Below are positions 51,009 to 59,966 of a stretch of DNA of 64,000 nt, piece by piece. Position 1 is the stretch's first letter. Every line of letters begins with the position of its first letter. A program made the position numbers and the translations under genes. The notes under the pieces were generated by a model. That model searched no databases and was not told the origin of the DNA. It was given only the letters and a program-made list of their open reading frames with translations. Origin of the DNA: Thiofaba sp039822285 (lineage in GTDB: Bacteria > Pseudomonadota > Gammaproteobacteria > Halothiobacillales > Halothiobacillaceae); NCBI RefSeq assembly GCF_039822285.1, contig NZ_JBAJEY010000002.1, positions 414,452-478,451 on the forward strand, written 5' to 3'.

Positions 51009-51677
51009 TTAATCTGCTGCACCAAGGCGCTGATCTAGCCGTCTCAGCCTTTCCGGCGTGCCGATATCGTCCCATGCCCCGGAGTGCGTCTCGCCGCTCA
51101 CCAGCCCTTTTTCGGCCGCCGTGCGCAGGAGGGGGGCGAGCTTGGCAGGGCCGCATGGCAATCCGGAAAGAAGCTGGGGGTGGATCACGGCGATGCCCGA
51201 GTAGGTCAGCATCGTGCTCCCCTTGTTGGTGACGCGCCCCTCTGCAAGCGCGAAATCCCCGCTCGGATTGTGGAGGGGGTTCGGAACCAGTACGAGGTGG
51301 GCGAGGCCATGGAGCGTCGTTGGCAACTGTTCGAATGCATAGTCGGTCCAGACATCGGCGTTGACGAGCAGGAAGGGGGCGGGGCCAAGAAGGGGCAGGG
51401 CGCGCCGGATCCCGCCGGCGGTTTCGAGGCCGGTGCTCCCTTCATGCGAGTAGCGAATGCGTACTCCAAGCGCTGTGCCATCTCCCAGTTCGGCGTGGAT
51501 GCGCTGACCGATATACGCCGTGTTGATGATGATTTCAGTCACCCCTGCGCGAGCGAGTCGGCGCAGGTGGTGCATGATCAGCGGCATGCCTCCGGCCGGG
51601 AGCAGGGGCTTAGGGGTGGTCAGCGTAAGGGGCAGCATGCGCTCGCCCTTGCCTGCGGCGAGGACCATGGCCTTCAT
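51009..51677 (-). CDS. murU: N-acetylmuramate-1-phosphate uridylyltransferase
   Basis: 222-residue nucleotidyltransferase with KAMVLAAGKGERMLPLTLTT at the start (NTP-binding G-x-G-x-R), TPKPLLPAGGMPLI, and FLLVNADVWTD for metal/sugar. The tight pairing with amgK (4-bp overlap) is characteristic of MurU, which makes UDP-MurNAc from MurNAc-1-phosphate in peptidoglycan recycling. A glucose-1-phosphate thymidylyltransferase-like role is less likely given this context. Confidence 0.87.
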   Translation of the reverse strand: MKAMVLAAGKGERMLPLTLTTPKPLLPAGGMPLIMHHLRRLARAGVTEIIINTAYIGQRIHAELGDGTALGVRIRYSHEGSTGLETAGGIRRALPLLGPAPFLLVNADVWTDYAFEQLPTTLHGLAHLVLVPNPLHNPSGDFALAEGRVTNKGSTMLTYSGIAVIHPQLLSGLPCGPAKLAPLLRTAAEKGLVSGETHSGAWDDIGTPERLRRLDQRLGAAD

Positions 51678-52654
51678 GCCCAGGCCTCGTGCGGCAGGCG
51701 AGCCTCCAGCCACTGGCTGAACTCGGTGAATTCTGGATAGGGGCTCACGGACTTCTTGAGGTTGCGCAGGGTGAGGGGAATATCTTTCAGATAGCCCGAC
51801 TTGCCGTCCCGGTGGTGCAGTCGCGCGAAGATGCCGGTCACCTTGAGGTGGCGCTGGGCGCTCATCCAGTCGAAGTCCTGCCTGAATGTCGCCCACACCA
51901 CATCCGAAAGGCCGGCTTCCCGGACGCGCTGGTGGAAGGAGCCTGCCCATTGCATGACGCGCTCCTCCGGCCATTCGATGTAGCTATCGCGCAGCAGCGA
52001 GACCAGGTCGTAGGTCAGGGGGCCGACGACGGCATCCTGGAAATCGATCACCCCCGGCGAGCGCTGATCGGTCACCATGAGGTTGCGCGAGTGGTAGTCG
52101 CGGTGTACGAAAACCTGTGACTGGGCGCGGGCGCGTTCGGACAGCATGGCGTAGACTCGCTCCAGCAGCTTGCGATCTTCTTCGCCCAGGAGAAGGCCGA
52201 GGTGTCGCTCCAGGTACCAGCTGTCGAACAGACGCATCTCCCTCAGCAGCAGTTCGTCGTCGTAGGCGGGGAGGCCCTCGGTCGGGCAGGTCTGGATGAG
52301 CAGAAGGGTGGCCATGGCATCGTCATACAGCCGGTCCACGCTCACCTCGTTCAGGCAGGCAAGATAGGGTGTGTCCCCCAAATCCTCCAGCAGCATGAGT
52401 CCTCGCTCCGCGCAGCTTGCGTGGATGTGCGGGACATGCACGCCATGCCCTTCCAGGATCCGGTTGATGCGTTCGAACGGACGGATGTCCTCGTGCTCGG
52501 GGGGCGCGTCCATGACGATCAGGCTGCGCCCCGGCTGGTACAGCCGGAAGTAGCGGCGGAAGCTCGCGTCTGCCGAGGCGGGGAGAAGCTTGCCCGAGGC
52601 CAGGCCGAGTTCAACATGCAGCCAGTGCTGGATCTGTTCGAGTCGAGGGTTCAT
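51674..52654 (-). CDS. amgK: N-acetylmuramate/N-acetylglucosamine anomeric kinase
   Basis: 326-residue APH-fold kinase: DASFRRYFRL (phosphate loop), catalytic FVHRDYHSRNLMV and metal-binding VIDFQDAVVGPLTYDLVSLL. It phosphorylates recycled MurNAc at C1 for MurU. I start at 52654, 4 bp after the stop of the DUF4010 gene. With murU and mpl it indicates a fosfomycin-bypassing recycling route as described in Pseudomonas. Confidence 0.87.
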   Translation of the reverse strand: MNPRLEQIQHWLHVELGLASGKLLPASADASFRRYFRLYQPGRSLIVMDAPPEHEDIRPFERINRILEGHGVHVPHIHASCAERGLMLLEDLGDTPYLACLNEVSVDRLYDDAMATLLLIQTCPTEGLPAYDDELLLREMRLFDSWYLERHLGLLLGEEDRKLLERVYAMLSERARAQSQVFVHRDYHSRNLMVTDQRSPGVIDFQDAVVGPLTYDLVSLLRDSYIEWPEERVMQWAGSFHQRVREAGLSDVVWATFRQDFDWMSAQRHLKVTGIFARLHHRDGKSGYLKDIPLTLRNLKKSVSPYPEFTEFSQWLEARLPHEAWA

Positions 52655-52658
52655 GGAG

Positions 52659-53915
52659 TCATTCAAAAAACAGGGAAGCGACGCCGATGGCGATGGCAGC
52701 GAGGCTGACCGCCGCGGCACGCCGGCCCATGGCCATGCCACCGATGGCCACGGCCAGCACCACCTTGACGATGGTGTTGGTGAACACGGCAATAAGGATG
52801 GTGTTGCGCGCGACTTCGAGATCCAGCCCGTTCAGGCTTAGCTTTGCGACCGAGAGGGTCACGGCGTCGACATCGGCCAGCCCGGAGGCGGCCGCGAGGG
52901 CATAGAGTCCGGCCTGGCCAAACCAAGCCTTTGCGCCGCTGGCGAGTACCATGATGAGGGCGAGCAGAAGCCCGAACTTGAAGGCATTGCCCAGTTCGAA
53001 GGGATTGGGCAGGTTGGCTTGCGTGAGCGGGCCCTCCGGGGTGATGCCGCGCCACAGATAGACCGCTCCGCCGAGGGTCACGAGGGTCATGAGTGCCAAT
53101 GGGGGGAGGAGGACGGGGATCAGCTCGGCATGGACCACCCCCGCCACAATCAGCACCCGCGGAAACATGATGCTGCAGGCGGCCAGCACGCCCGCTGCAA
53201 GCAGCTGCGGGGAGTAGCGGGCATCGCGCGCATAGCGGGCGAGGTTGAGGGTCACGGCGGTGGAGGACACCAGCCCCCCCAGCAGGCTGGTCGCCATGAT
53301 TCCGCGCCTCGGTCCGGCCAGTTTGATGGCGAAGTAGCCGATGAACGACAGTCCGGACACCAGCACCACCATCCACCATGCAAGATAGGGATTGAGCGCC
53401 TCCCAGGGGCCAAAGCCACGATCGGGCAACAGTGGCAGCAGGACGACGGAGATCAGAAGGAGCTTGAGTGCGGCATGCAACTCGCCCTCGGTCAGCTGCG
53501 TCAGCCAGCCGTGCAGGACCGGCTTGAGGCCGAGCAGAATGGTGGTGACTACGGCGCTGGCTGCCGCAATGAGTGGGAAGCCGAGGGTGGAAAGTAGGCC
53601 GAGGGTCAGGGTGACCAGCAGGGCGACTTCGGTGGTGATGCCGAGCTGCGCTTCCTCGCGGTTGGAGGATATCCAGTGGCCGGCAACGGCCAATGCGGCA
53701 AAACCCGCGAAGGCCAGCCCAGCAAAGGCAACGGTCAGCTTGAGCGAGACCACGCCGATCACTCCGCCCAGCAGGCCGGTCAGGCCAAAGGTGCGGATGC
53801 CGGCCACGCGATGCCCCTCGGCAGCGGCGCGCTCGTGCCAGCCACGCTCTGTGCCGATGAGTAGCCCGATGGCCAGGGCGATGCCGAGGTGCTGCAGGAG
53901 GGTGAGGTGGTCCAT
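52659..53915 (-). CDS. MgtC/DUF4010 membrane protein
   Basis: 418 residues, about a dozen hydrophobic segments. The N-terminal third matches MgtC/SapB (LGIALAIGLLIGTERGWHER, RTFGLTGLLGGVIG), the rest DUF4010 (GLVSSTAVTLNLARYARDAR; GLADVDAVTLSVAKLSL). Function is not known; ion homeostasis is suggested by MgtC only. Probably cotranscribed with amgK and murU. Confidence 0.85.
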   Translation of the reverse strand: MDHLTLLQHLGIALAIGLLIGTERGWHERAAAEGHRVAGIRTFGLTGLLGGVIGVVSLKLTVAFAGLAFAGFAALAVAGHWISSNREEAQLGITTEVALLVTLTLGLLSTLGFPLIAAASAVVTTILLGLKPVLHGWLTQLTEGELHAALKLLLISVVLLPLLPDRGFGPWEALNPYLAWWMVVLVSGLSFIGYFAIKLAGPRRGIMATSLLGGLVSSTAVTLNLARYARDARYSPQLLAAGVLAACSIMFPRVLIVAGVVHAELIPVLLPPLALMTLVTLGGAVYLWRGITPEGPLTQANLPNPFELGNAFKFGLLLALIMVLASGAKAWFGQAGLYALAAASGLADVDAVTLSVAKLSLNGLDLEVARNTILIAVFTNTIVKVVLAVAIGGMAMGRRAAAVSLAAIAIGVASLFFE

Positions 53916-54023
53916 GAGCTAATTAAACCCGATCCCCGAGTCGCGCGCGATGTCCATCGATCATGGAGGGGGCTATGCTCACGCAACGGCGTCTGGAGGA
54001 TGGCGCCTCATTCCGCGACCTTT

Positions 54024-54055
54024 CAGGCTGTTTCAAAGTGTTTTGAAACAGCCTG
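54024..54055. repeat. Hairpin repeat, module 5 alone
   Basis: CAGGCTGTTTCAAA, GTGT loop, TTTGAAACAGCCTG: same 14-bp arms as 30596-30627 with a changed loop. It lies in the divergent gap between the DUF4010 gene and the persulfide dioxygenase gene. Confidence 0.85.
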
Positions 54056-54122
54056 CCTTGCCGGGCCGTGCGGGGGCTTGCTCGGATTTCCCTGGGCTAG
54101 CCGTATGTCATTGAAAACATCG

Positions 54123-54136
54123 CATCATGTATGATG
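54123..54136. promoter_or_regulatory. Perfect inverted repeat before the persulfide dioxygenase gene
   Basis: CATCATGTATGATG: 6-bp arms, 2-bp spacer, about 33 bp before the ATG and overlapping TATGAT at 54130-54135, a possible -10. Could be an operator for a sulfur-responsive repressor; no regulator gene adjoins. Confidence 0.35.
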
Positions 54137-54168
54137 TGCATATCAGTAAAATCTATTAGTGGTGTCGC

Positions 54169-54855
54169 ATGATCCTTTTCCGCCAGCTGTTCGATGAAGC
54201 CACCTGGACCCTGACCTACCTGCTCGCCGATCCGCGTACCCGTGAAGCGGTCATCATCGATCCCGTACTGGAGCAGGTGGAGCGTGATCTTGCGGTCATC
54301 CGCGAGATGGGCGTCACCCTGCGCTACATCCTCGAGACCCACGTGCATGCCGATCACGTGACCGGCGGCGGCGGCCTGCGCAAAGCGCTGGGCGCTCAGT
54401 TCGTAGCCGGCCAGGGGACGGGGCTGTCATGCACCGACGTTCTGCTGGAGGATGGCGAGACGCTTGCCTTCGGCGATGAGGTGATCCATGCCATCGCCAC
54501 CCCGGGGCACACCAATGGCTGCATGAGCTATCGCTGGCGCGACCGTCTGTTCACCGGAGACACCCTGCTGATCGATGCCTGTGGCCGCACGGACTTCCAA
54601 GAGGGCAGCCCCGATCGGCTGTACGACAGCTTGCAGAAGCTGCTGTCCTATCCCGACGAGACCCTGGTCTTCCCGGGGCATGATTACCATGGCCGCCGAG
54701 TCAGCACCATCGGCCAGGAAAAGGGGATCAACCCTTACATTGCCGGCCTTGATCGCGCCGCCTTCGTTGCCAAGATGAACGCGCTGGACCTGCCTCGACC
54801 GCGCCGCATCGATATCGCGGTTCCGGCCAACAAACGGTGCGGCGAGACCTCTTGA
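54169..54855 (+). CDS. Persulfide dioxygenase (ETHE1-like)
   Basis: 228-residue metallo-beta-lactamase-fold protein with ETHVHADHVTGGGGLRKALG, ATPGHTNGCMSY, FTGDTLLIDACGRTDFQEGS and FPGHDYHGRRVSTIGQEK, the residues of the ETHE1 group (mononuclear iron by two His and an Asp). It oxidises glutathione persulfide to sulfite. Fits with the sulfide dehydrogenase cluster at 24-27 kb. Confidence 0.9.
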   Translation: MILFRQLFDEATWTLTYLLADPRTREAVIIDPVLEQVERDLAVIREMGVTLRYILETHVHADHVTGGGGLRKALGAQFVAGQGTGLSCTDVLLEDGETLAFGDEVIHAIATPGHTNGCMSYRWRDRLFTGDTLLIDACGRTDFQEGSPDRLYDSLQKLLSYPDETLVFPGHDYHGRRVSTIGQEKGINPYIAGLDRAAFVAKMNALDLPRPRRIDIAVPANKRCGETS

Positions 54856-55032
54856 GCTGGCGCGCACCTTCGTCGGCGCCGAGTTCACTTAAGCGCTGAG
54901 CCTGATCGGGGGGGGCTTCCCGGTGGCGTGACGGCGCCGAGCTGCAGCGCTTTCTGTTCACGCCACCGGGCGCGTTGTCGGACGGGCGGGCCATGGGTTA
55001 CGCTGATCGACCCGGAAATAAAGGCCCGTCCC

Positions 55033-55551
55033 GTGCTCGCCGTCCTCCATCAACTCTTTGCCATCTGCCTGCTGCGTGCGGGGCCGCAGGACTTGCCCGC
55101 CGATCCTCGCCTGCCGATCTGGCTCGCGGGCGCCTATGCCTTGGTCGGTGGGGTGGTGCTGTCCTCGCAACTGAGTTTCGCCGAGGGCGCGGCCCAGGCA
55201 GGTCTCGATGCCTTGCTCCTCGCCGCCTTCGCCTGGGGCGTGCTGCGTTTCCGCGGCTTCCCCGAGCGCTTCATCCAGACCTATGCCGCGTTGCTCGGTG
55301 TCAGCCTCCTGCTTGCCCTGGTGTCGTGGCCGCTGTTTGCCATGGCCCCCCTGGACCCTGCGGCCACGCGCCTGAGCGCTGCCCAGATCGGCTTGCTGCT
55401 GGCCCTGCTGTGGACCCTGATCGCGCAGGGGCAGGTTCTGCGCAGCGCCCTGGAGGTGGGGGCTGGTCTCGGGCTGCTGCTGGCCTTCGCCTACTTCATC
55501 GCCGCGAGCCTGATCATCGCCGCGGTGTTCCCGGCAGGTACGCCGGCATGA
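55033..55551 (+). CDS. Hypothetical membrane protein before mpl
   Basis: About 172 residues with five hydrophobic segments (LPIWLAGAYALVGGVVL; AGLDALLLAAFAWGVL; YAALLGVSLLLALVSWPLF; IGLLLALLWTLIAQG; GLLLAFAYFIAASLIIAAV). Not recognised, though its layout resembles small Yip1-like conserved proteins. The start is uncertain: GTG at 55033 has AAGG upstream; no ATG is in frame. Its stop overlaps the mpl ATG. Confidence 0.6.
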   Translation: MLAVLHQLFAICLLRAGPQDLPADPRLPIWLAGAYALVGGVVLSSQLSFAEGAAQAGLDALLLAAFAWGVLRFRGFPERFIQTYAALLGVSLLLALVSWPLFAMAPLDPAATRLSAAQIGLLLALLWTLIAQGQVLRSALEVGAGLGLLLAFAYFIAASLIIAAVFPAGTPA

Positions 55552-56918
55552 GGCGACCCCTTCACATCCTCGGCATCGGCGGCACTTTCATGGGGGGCAT
55601 CGCTCAGCTCGCGCGCGCGGCAGGTTTTGCTGTGTCCGGCGCGGACCGCAATGTCTATCCGCCGATGAGCGACCAGCTCGCGGCGGCGGGCATCCCCTGG
55701 GTCGAGGGCTATGACCCCGGCCAGCTCGAGGGCCTGGAGGGCGAGATTGTGGTCGGCAACGTTATGCGTCGTGGCATGCCGATCACCGAGGCCATGCTGG
55801 ACCGCGGTCTGGATTACACCTCCGGCCCGGAATGGCTCGGGCGCAACATCCTGCGCGGGCGCTGGGTGCTGGCGGTGGCCGGCACGCATGGCAAGACCAC
55901 CACCAGTTCGATGCTGGCCTGGATCCTTGACTACGCGGGGCTGGCACCCGGCTTCCTGATCGGCGGGGTGCCGAACGACTTCGGCTGCTCCGCGCGCCTG
56001 GGCGAGGGGCCGTTCTTCGTGGTCGAGGCGGACGAGTACGACACCGCCTTCTTCGACAAGCGCTCCAAGTTCGTCCATTACCGCCCGCGCACGGTGATCC
56101 TCAACAACCTCGAATTCGACCATGCCGACATCTTCCCCGATCTTGCGGCCATCCAGACCCAGTTCCACCACCTGGTGCGTACCATCCCCGGCGGCGGCCT
56201 GATCGTGCGACCAGCCGCGGATCCCGCGCTGGACGCGGTGCTCGAGCGCGGCTGCTGGACCCCGGTCGAGACCTTCGGTCACACCGGCCAGTGGGCCATC
56301 GGTGAGGCCGCGGCGGACGGTTCGCGCTTTGAGGTGCTCCTCGATGGTCAGCGCGTGGGCGAGGTGCGCTGGGGGCAGCTCGGCGTCCACAACATGCACA
56401 ACGGCCTCGCGGCCCTGGCCGCCGCGCGGCATGCGGGCGTGCCGGTCGCGGTGGGCATCGAGGCTCTTGCCCGCTTCACCGGCGTCAAGCGCCGCCTCGA
56501 AGTGCGTGGCAGCGCGCGGGGCGTGACGGTGTACGACGACTTCGCCCACCATCCGACCGCCATCCGCACGACCCTCGAGGGCCTGCGGGCACGGATCGGC
56601 GCGGCACGCCTGCTGGTCGCGCTCGATCCACGCTCCAACACCATGCGCATGGGGGTGCACGCCGACCAGCTCGCGCCTTCGCTGGCAGCCGCCGATGCGG
56701 TCTGGCTGTTCCAGCCCGAGGATGCAGGCTGGGACGTGCGCCGTGTGGCCGAATCCTTGCGCTGCCCGAGCTGGAGCGGCGGCGAGGTCGGTGCCATGGT
56801 GGAGGATCTTGCGGCCGCCGCCCGGCCGGGCGATCACGTCGTGCTGATGAGTAACGGCAGTTTCGGCGGGGCGCACCTGCGCCTGCTCGAGGCCCTGCAA
56901 TCGCAGGTCGAGGCCTGA
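55548..56918 (+). CDS. mpl: UDP-MurNAc:L-Ala-D-Glu-mDap ligase
   Basis: 456-residue Mur ligase that attaches recycled murein tripeptide to UDP-MurNAc. HILGIGGTFMGGIAQLARAA at the start distinguishes Mpl from MurC; ATP loop AGTHGKTTTSSMLAWIL, VVEADEYDTAFFDKRSKFVH, and VYDDFAHHPTAI follow. Overlaps the preceding gene by 4 bp and precedes ubiX by 2 bp. Confidence 0.95.
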   Translation: MRRPLHILGIGGTFMGGIAQLARAAGFAVSGADRNVYPPMSDQLAAAGIPWVEGYDPGQLEGLEGEIVVGNVMRRGMPITEAMLDRGLDYTSGPEWLGRNILRGRWVLAVAGTHGKTTTSSMLAWILDYAGLAPGFLIGGVPNDFGCSARLGEGPFFVVEADEYDTAFFDKRSKFVHYRPRTVILNNLEFDHADIFPDLAAIQTQFHHLVRTIPGGGLIVRPAADPALDAVLERGCWTPVETFGHTGQWAIGEAAADGSRFEVLLDGQRVGEVRWGQLGVHNMHNGLAALAAARHAGVPVAVGIEALARFTGVKRRLEVRGSARGVTVYDDFAHHPTAIRTTLEGLRARIGAARLLVALDPRSNTMRMGVHADQLAPSLAAADAVWLFQPEDAGWDVRRVAESLRCPSWSGGEVGAMVEDLAAAARPGDHVVLMSNGSFGGAHLRLLEALQSQVEA

Positions 56919-56920
56919 CC

Positions 56921-57517
56921 ATGCGCGTCTTCCTTGGCATCACCGGCGCCTCGGGCCTGGTCTATGCCGAGCGCCTGATCGAGTGCATGCTGGCCGCGGG
57001 GGCGCGGGTGGAGCTGTGCGTCTCCAAGGCCGCGCACCAGGTGGCCGCCTTGGAGATGGGGGAGCCCTGGCCTGCACGGCCTGAGGCGCTGCAGGCGTTT
57101 TTCCTCGACCGATTTCCGGGGCATCCGGGGCGGCTGGAGGTCTTTGGGCGTGAGGATTGGTTGGCCCCGGCGGCGTCCGGCTCCAATCCGCCGGATGCGG
57201 CGGTGATCTGCCCCTGCACCACCGGGAGTCTCGCGGCCATTGCCCAGGGGCTTGCGGACTCGCTGATCGAGCGTGCCGCCGATGTGGCGCTCAAGGAGCG
57301 GCGCACCCTCATCCTCGTGCCGCGCGAGGCGCCGTTCTCCGCCATCCACCTCGAACATATGCTGCGCCTGGCGAAGCTGGGGGCGGTGATCCTGCCGCCC
57401 AACCCGGGTTTCTACCACCGGCCGCAGAGCATCCAGGACCTGGTCGATTTCGTCGTCGCCCGCATCCTCGACCATCTGCGGCTGCCGCATGACCTGATGG
57501 CACGCTGGGGGGAGTGA
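56921..57517 (+). CDS. ubiX: Flavin prenyltransferase UbiX
   Basis: 198 residues. GITGASGLVYAERLIECML at the N-terminus, CPCTTGSLAAIAQGLADSLI and VPREAPFSAIHLEHMLRL. Makes prenylated FMN for UbiD decarboxylases in ubiquinone synthesis. Mpl-ubiX order occurs in other gammaproteobacteria. Confidence 0.95.
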   Translation: MRVFLGITGASGLVYAERLIECMLAAGARVELCVSKAAHQVAALEMGEPWPARPEALQAFFLDRFPGHPGRLEVFGREDWLAPAASGSNPPDAAVICPCTTGSLAAIAQGLADSLIERAADVALKERRTLILVPREAPFSAIHLEHMLRLAKLGAVILPPNPGFYHRPQSIQDLVDFVVARILDHLRLPHDLMARWGE

Positions 57518-57519
57518 GC

Positions 57520-58104
57520 ATGAGCATGACCATCCTGCCCCTGTTCCCGCTGCATACCGTCCTCTTCCCCGAAGGGGATCTGTCCCTGCGGGTCTTCGAG
57601 ACGCGCTACATCGATATGGTGCGCGAGTGCCTGCGCCAGCAGAGTCCCTTCGGGGTGTGCCTGATTCGCGAGGGCAGCGAGGTCGGCGAGCCGGCCATGC
57701 CGTATGCGGTCGGCACCTCCGCCCTGATCATCGACACCGGCATGCGGGCAGAGGGGTTGCTTGGCATCTACACCCGCGGCCAGCGCCGCTTCCGCATCCA
57801 CGGCATGGAGGCGCGGCCCGACAGGTTGGTGCTGGCGGAGATCGAGTGGCTGGACGAGGGGCCCGCGCGCGAGCCGCCTCCCGAGCCGATGCGCCGCTTG
57901 CTCGCCAGCCTGCTGGAGGTTGAGCGTGCTCCGCCGGTCGGGCCGATGAGCGATGCACGCTGGGTCGTCTACCGCCTGGCCGAGCGCCTGCCGCTGCGCC
58001 TGGCCGAGCGCCAGGCGGTGCTCGAGGCCGCGAGGCTGGACGAGGCCCTGGTGGTCGTCGAGGAGGTCGCGCGCCGCCTGGGGTTGTGGGCGGAGGGGCT
58101 ATGA
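57520..58104 (+). CDS. LON substrate-binding domain protein
   Basis: 194 residues: ILPLFPLHTVLFPEGDLSLR and VFETRYIDMVRECLRQQSPF, GVCLIREGSEVG are the N-terminal (substrate-binding) domain of Lon, without ATPase or protease. Function of such standalone proteins is unknown. GTG at 57514 would overlap the ubiX stop; I use ATG 57520. Confidence 0.87.
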   Translation: MSMTILPLFPLHTVLFPEGDLSLRVFETRYIDMVRECLRQQSPFGVCLIREGSEVGEPAMPYAVGTSALIIDTGMRAEGLLGIYTRGQRRFRIHGMEARPDRLVLAEIEWLDEGPAREPPPEPMRRLLASLLEVERAPPVGPMSDARWVVYRLAERLPLRLAERQAVLEAARLDEALVVVEEVARRLGLWAEGL

Positions 58105-58499
58105 GCGCTCCGTCGGCAGCATCCCGAGTCATTCATCTCGACGAGCCCGGCGTCGCCCGCGCCTTTGCCGAGCACGAGGTGCTGGTGGTCGCCTTCTGGG
58201 CGCCGTGGTGCGGCCCTTGTCAGGCCTTTGCGCCGGTGTTCGAGTCGGCGGCGGCCAAGGCCAGCGATGCCGTCTTTGGCAAGATCAATGTCGACCTCGA
58301 ACCCGCCCTGGCGGCCCAGTTTGGCGTGCGTTCGATTCCCACGCTGATGGGGGTGCGCGAGGGCTTGGTGCTCTACCTGCGGCCGGGGGCGCTCTCGGCC
58401 GGTGACCTGGACGCCCTGGTCGGGCATCTGCGTGCGGTGGACATGGACGAGGTGCATGCGGCCTTGGCCGCGTCATCCAGGGGTGACGCGGGGGCATGA
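58101..58499 (+). CDS. Thioredoxin family protein
   Basis: 132 residues with FWAPWCGPCQAFAPVF, GKINVDLEP and the cis-Pro SIPTLMGVREG. Active-site WCGPC is intact. Coupled to genes on both sides by ATGA overlaps. No signal peptide, so cytoplasmic. Confidence 0.92.
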   Translation: MSAPSAASRVIHLDEPGVARAFAEHEVLVVAFWAPWCGPCQAFAPVFESAAAKASDAVFGKINVDLEPALAAQFGVRSIPTLMGVREGLVLYLRPGALSAGDLDALVGHLRAVDMDEVHAALAASSRGDAGA

Positions 58500-59413
58500 T
58501 CCTTGTCATCGGCCAGATGGCCGCCATGGTCCTGGTCGGTCTGTGGTGGCAGTGGGCGCGCCCCGGTGGCTGGGAGGCCGCGCAGGCGCGCGGCGCCCTG
58601 ACCACCCTCGTCTATTACGTGCTGCTGCCCGCCCTGGTGCTTGGGGTGCTGTGGCGCGCCCCGCTCGGGGTCGACAGCCTGCGCATCGCCGGGGTTGCCG
58701 CCCTGGGGGTGCTGGCGAGCATGGGGCTGATGGCCGGGGTCGCGCGCTTCATGCGGCTCTCGCGCGGGCAGACGGGGGCACTGCTGCTGGCCGCCGCCTT
58801 CCCCAACGCCACCTACCTCGGTCTGCCGGTGCTGGAGTCGCTGTACGGCGACTTCGGGCGTGCCGTGGCGGTCCAGTACGACCTGTTTGCCTGCACCCCC
58901 CTGCTGCTGAGCCTGGGCATCGCCATCGCGGTGTACTACGGCCGCCCCCACGGCGACCAGCCGCTGTGGGTCGGCATCCTGAAGGTGCCCGCGCTCTGGG
59001 CCGCGCTGCTGGCCGCTGCCCTCAATCTGTCGGGCGTGCCCCTGCCGGACATGCTCGGGGGCATCTTCGACCGGCTTGGCGCGGGGGTCGTGCCGCTCAT
59101 GCTGATCGCCCTCGGCATGGGCTTGCGTCTGGACGCCCTCCAGCCCGCCGCGCTCGCGCGGGTCAGCCCGGTGCTGGTCATCCAGCTCGCCTTGGCCCCA
59201 GCCTTGGTCTGGGGCGCAGGCTTGATGCTCGGCCTCTCGCCCCCATTATTGACCACCGTGGTGCTGGAGGCCGGAATGCCGGTCATGGTGCTCGGCCTGG
59301 TGTTGTGTGACCGTTACGGTCTCGACACCGGCCTGTATGCCGCCGCGGCCACCCTCTCCACCCTGCTCAGCCTGTTCACCCTGCCGCTCTGGCACGGTCT
59401 GGTCGGTGCCTGA
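58496..59413 (+). CDS. AEC family transporter
   Basis: 305 residues, about ten membrane segments, with the auxin efflux carrier pattern: TTLVYYVLLPALVLGVLWRA, AAAFPNATYLGLPVLESLYG, VVLEAGMPVMVLGLVL. Likely exports or takes up an organic anion; substrate unknown. Starts within the thioredoxin stop. Confidence 0.87.
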   Translation: MILVIGQMAAMVLVGLWWQWARPGGWEAAQARGALTTLVYYVLLPALVLGVLWRAPLGVDSLRIAGVAALGVLASMGLMAGVARFMRLSRGQTGALLLAAAFPNATYLGLPVLESLYGDFGRAVAVQYDLFACTPLLLSLGIAIAVYYGRPHGDQPLWVGILKVPALWAALLAAALNLSGVPLPDMLGGIFDRLGAGVVPLMLIALGMGLRLDALQPAALARVSPVLVIQLALAPALVWGAGLMLGLSPPLLTTVVLEAGMPVMVLGLVLCDRYGLDTGLYAAAATLSTLLSLFTLPLWHGLVGA

Positions 59414-59438
59414 GGCTTATTTGATCGTTGAGGTCTGC

Positions 59439-59966
59439 ATGAACATCAGCAAGGACAAGGTCGTTTACATCCATTTCACCCTGCGCGATGAGGCGGGAGA
59501 GGTGCTCGACAGCAATGTCGGCGACGATCCCCTTCCCTATCTGCATGGTCACGGCAACCTCATTCCCGGGCTGGAGCGGGCGCTCGAAGGGCGCGCCAGC
59601 GGTGAGCGCTTCGAGGTCACCATCCCGCCCGCGGAGGCCTACGGCGAGCGCGACCCGGCTGGCATGATCGAGGTCCCGCGCAGCACCCTGAGCCCCGAGG
59701 TGGCGGTCGAGATCGGCAACCATGTGCAGACCATGGGGCCGGAGGGGCGCATGGAGTTCACCATCGCCGGCTTCGATGACGAGATGGTGATCCTCGACGG
59801 CAACCATCCGCTGGCCGGGCGCACCCTGCATTTCGAGGTCGAGGTGGGGGCGATCCGCGATGCCCATCCGGATGAGGTCAAGCACCACCGCGTGCATCCG
59901 GCAGGGCATCATCTGATGGTGATGGACTCCTCGTTCGACGAATCCCTGCTCAAACAGGCCGATTGA
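59439..59966 (+). CDS. slyD: FKBP-type peptidyl-prolyl isomerase SlyD-like
   Basis: 175 residues: KDKVVYIHFTLRDEAGEVLD, HGHGNLIPGLERAL, GERFEVTIPPAEAYGERDP and an inserted IF-chaperone domain. The long metal-binding His/Cys tail of E. coli SlyD is missing; only HHRVHPAGHH remains. Stop shares a base with the M61 ATG. Confidence 0.92.
   Translation: MNISKDKVVYIHFTLRDEAGEVLDSNVGDDPLPYLHGHGNLIPGLERALEGRASGERFEVTIPPAEAYGERDPAGMIEVPRSTLSPEVAVEIGNHVQTMGPEGRMEFTIAGFDDEMVILDGNHPLAGRTLHFEVEVGAIRDAHPDEVKHHRVHPAGHHLMVMDSSFDESLLKQAD

Noticed and set aside
54975..55547. N-terminal extension of Mpl
   Set aside because: The frame is open upstream, but the residues are Arg/Pro/Gly-rich and overlap the membrane-protein gene; Mpl homologues start at the HILGIGG segment.
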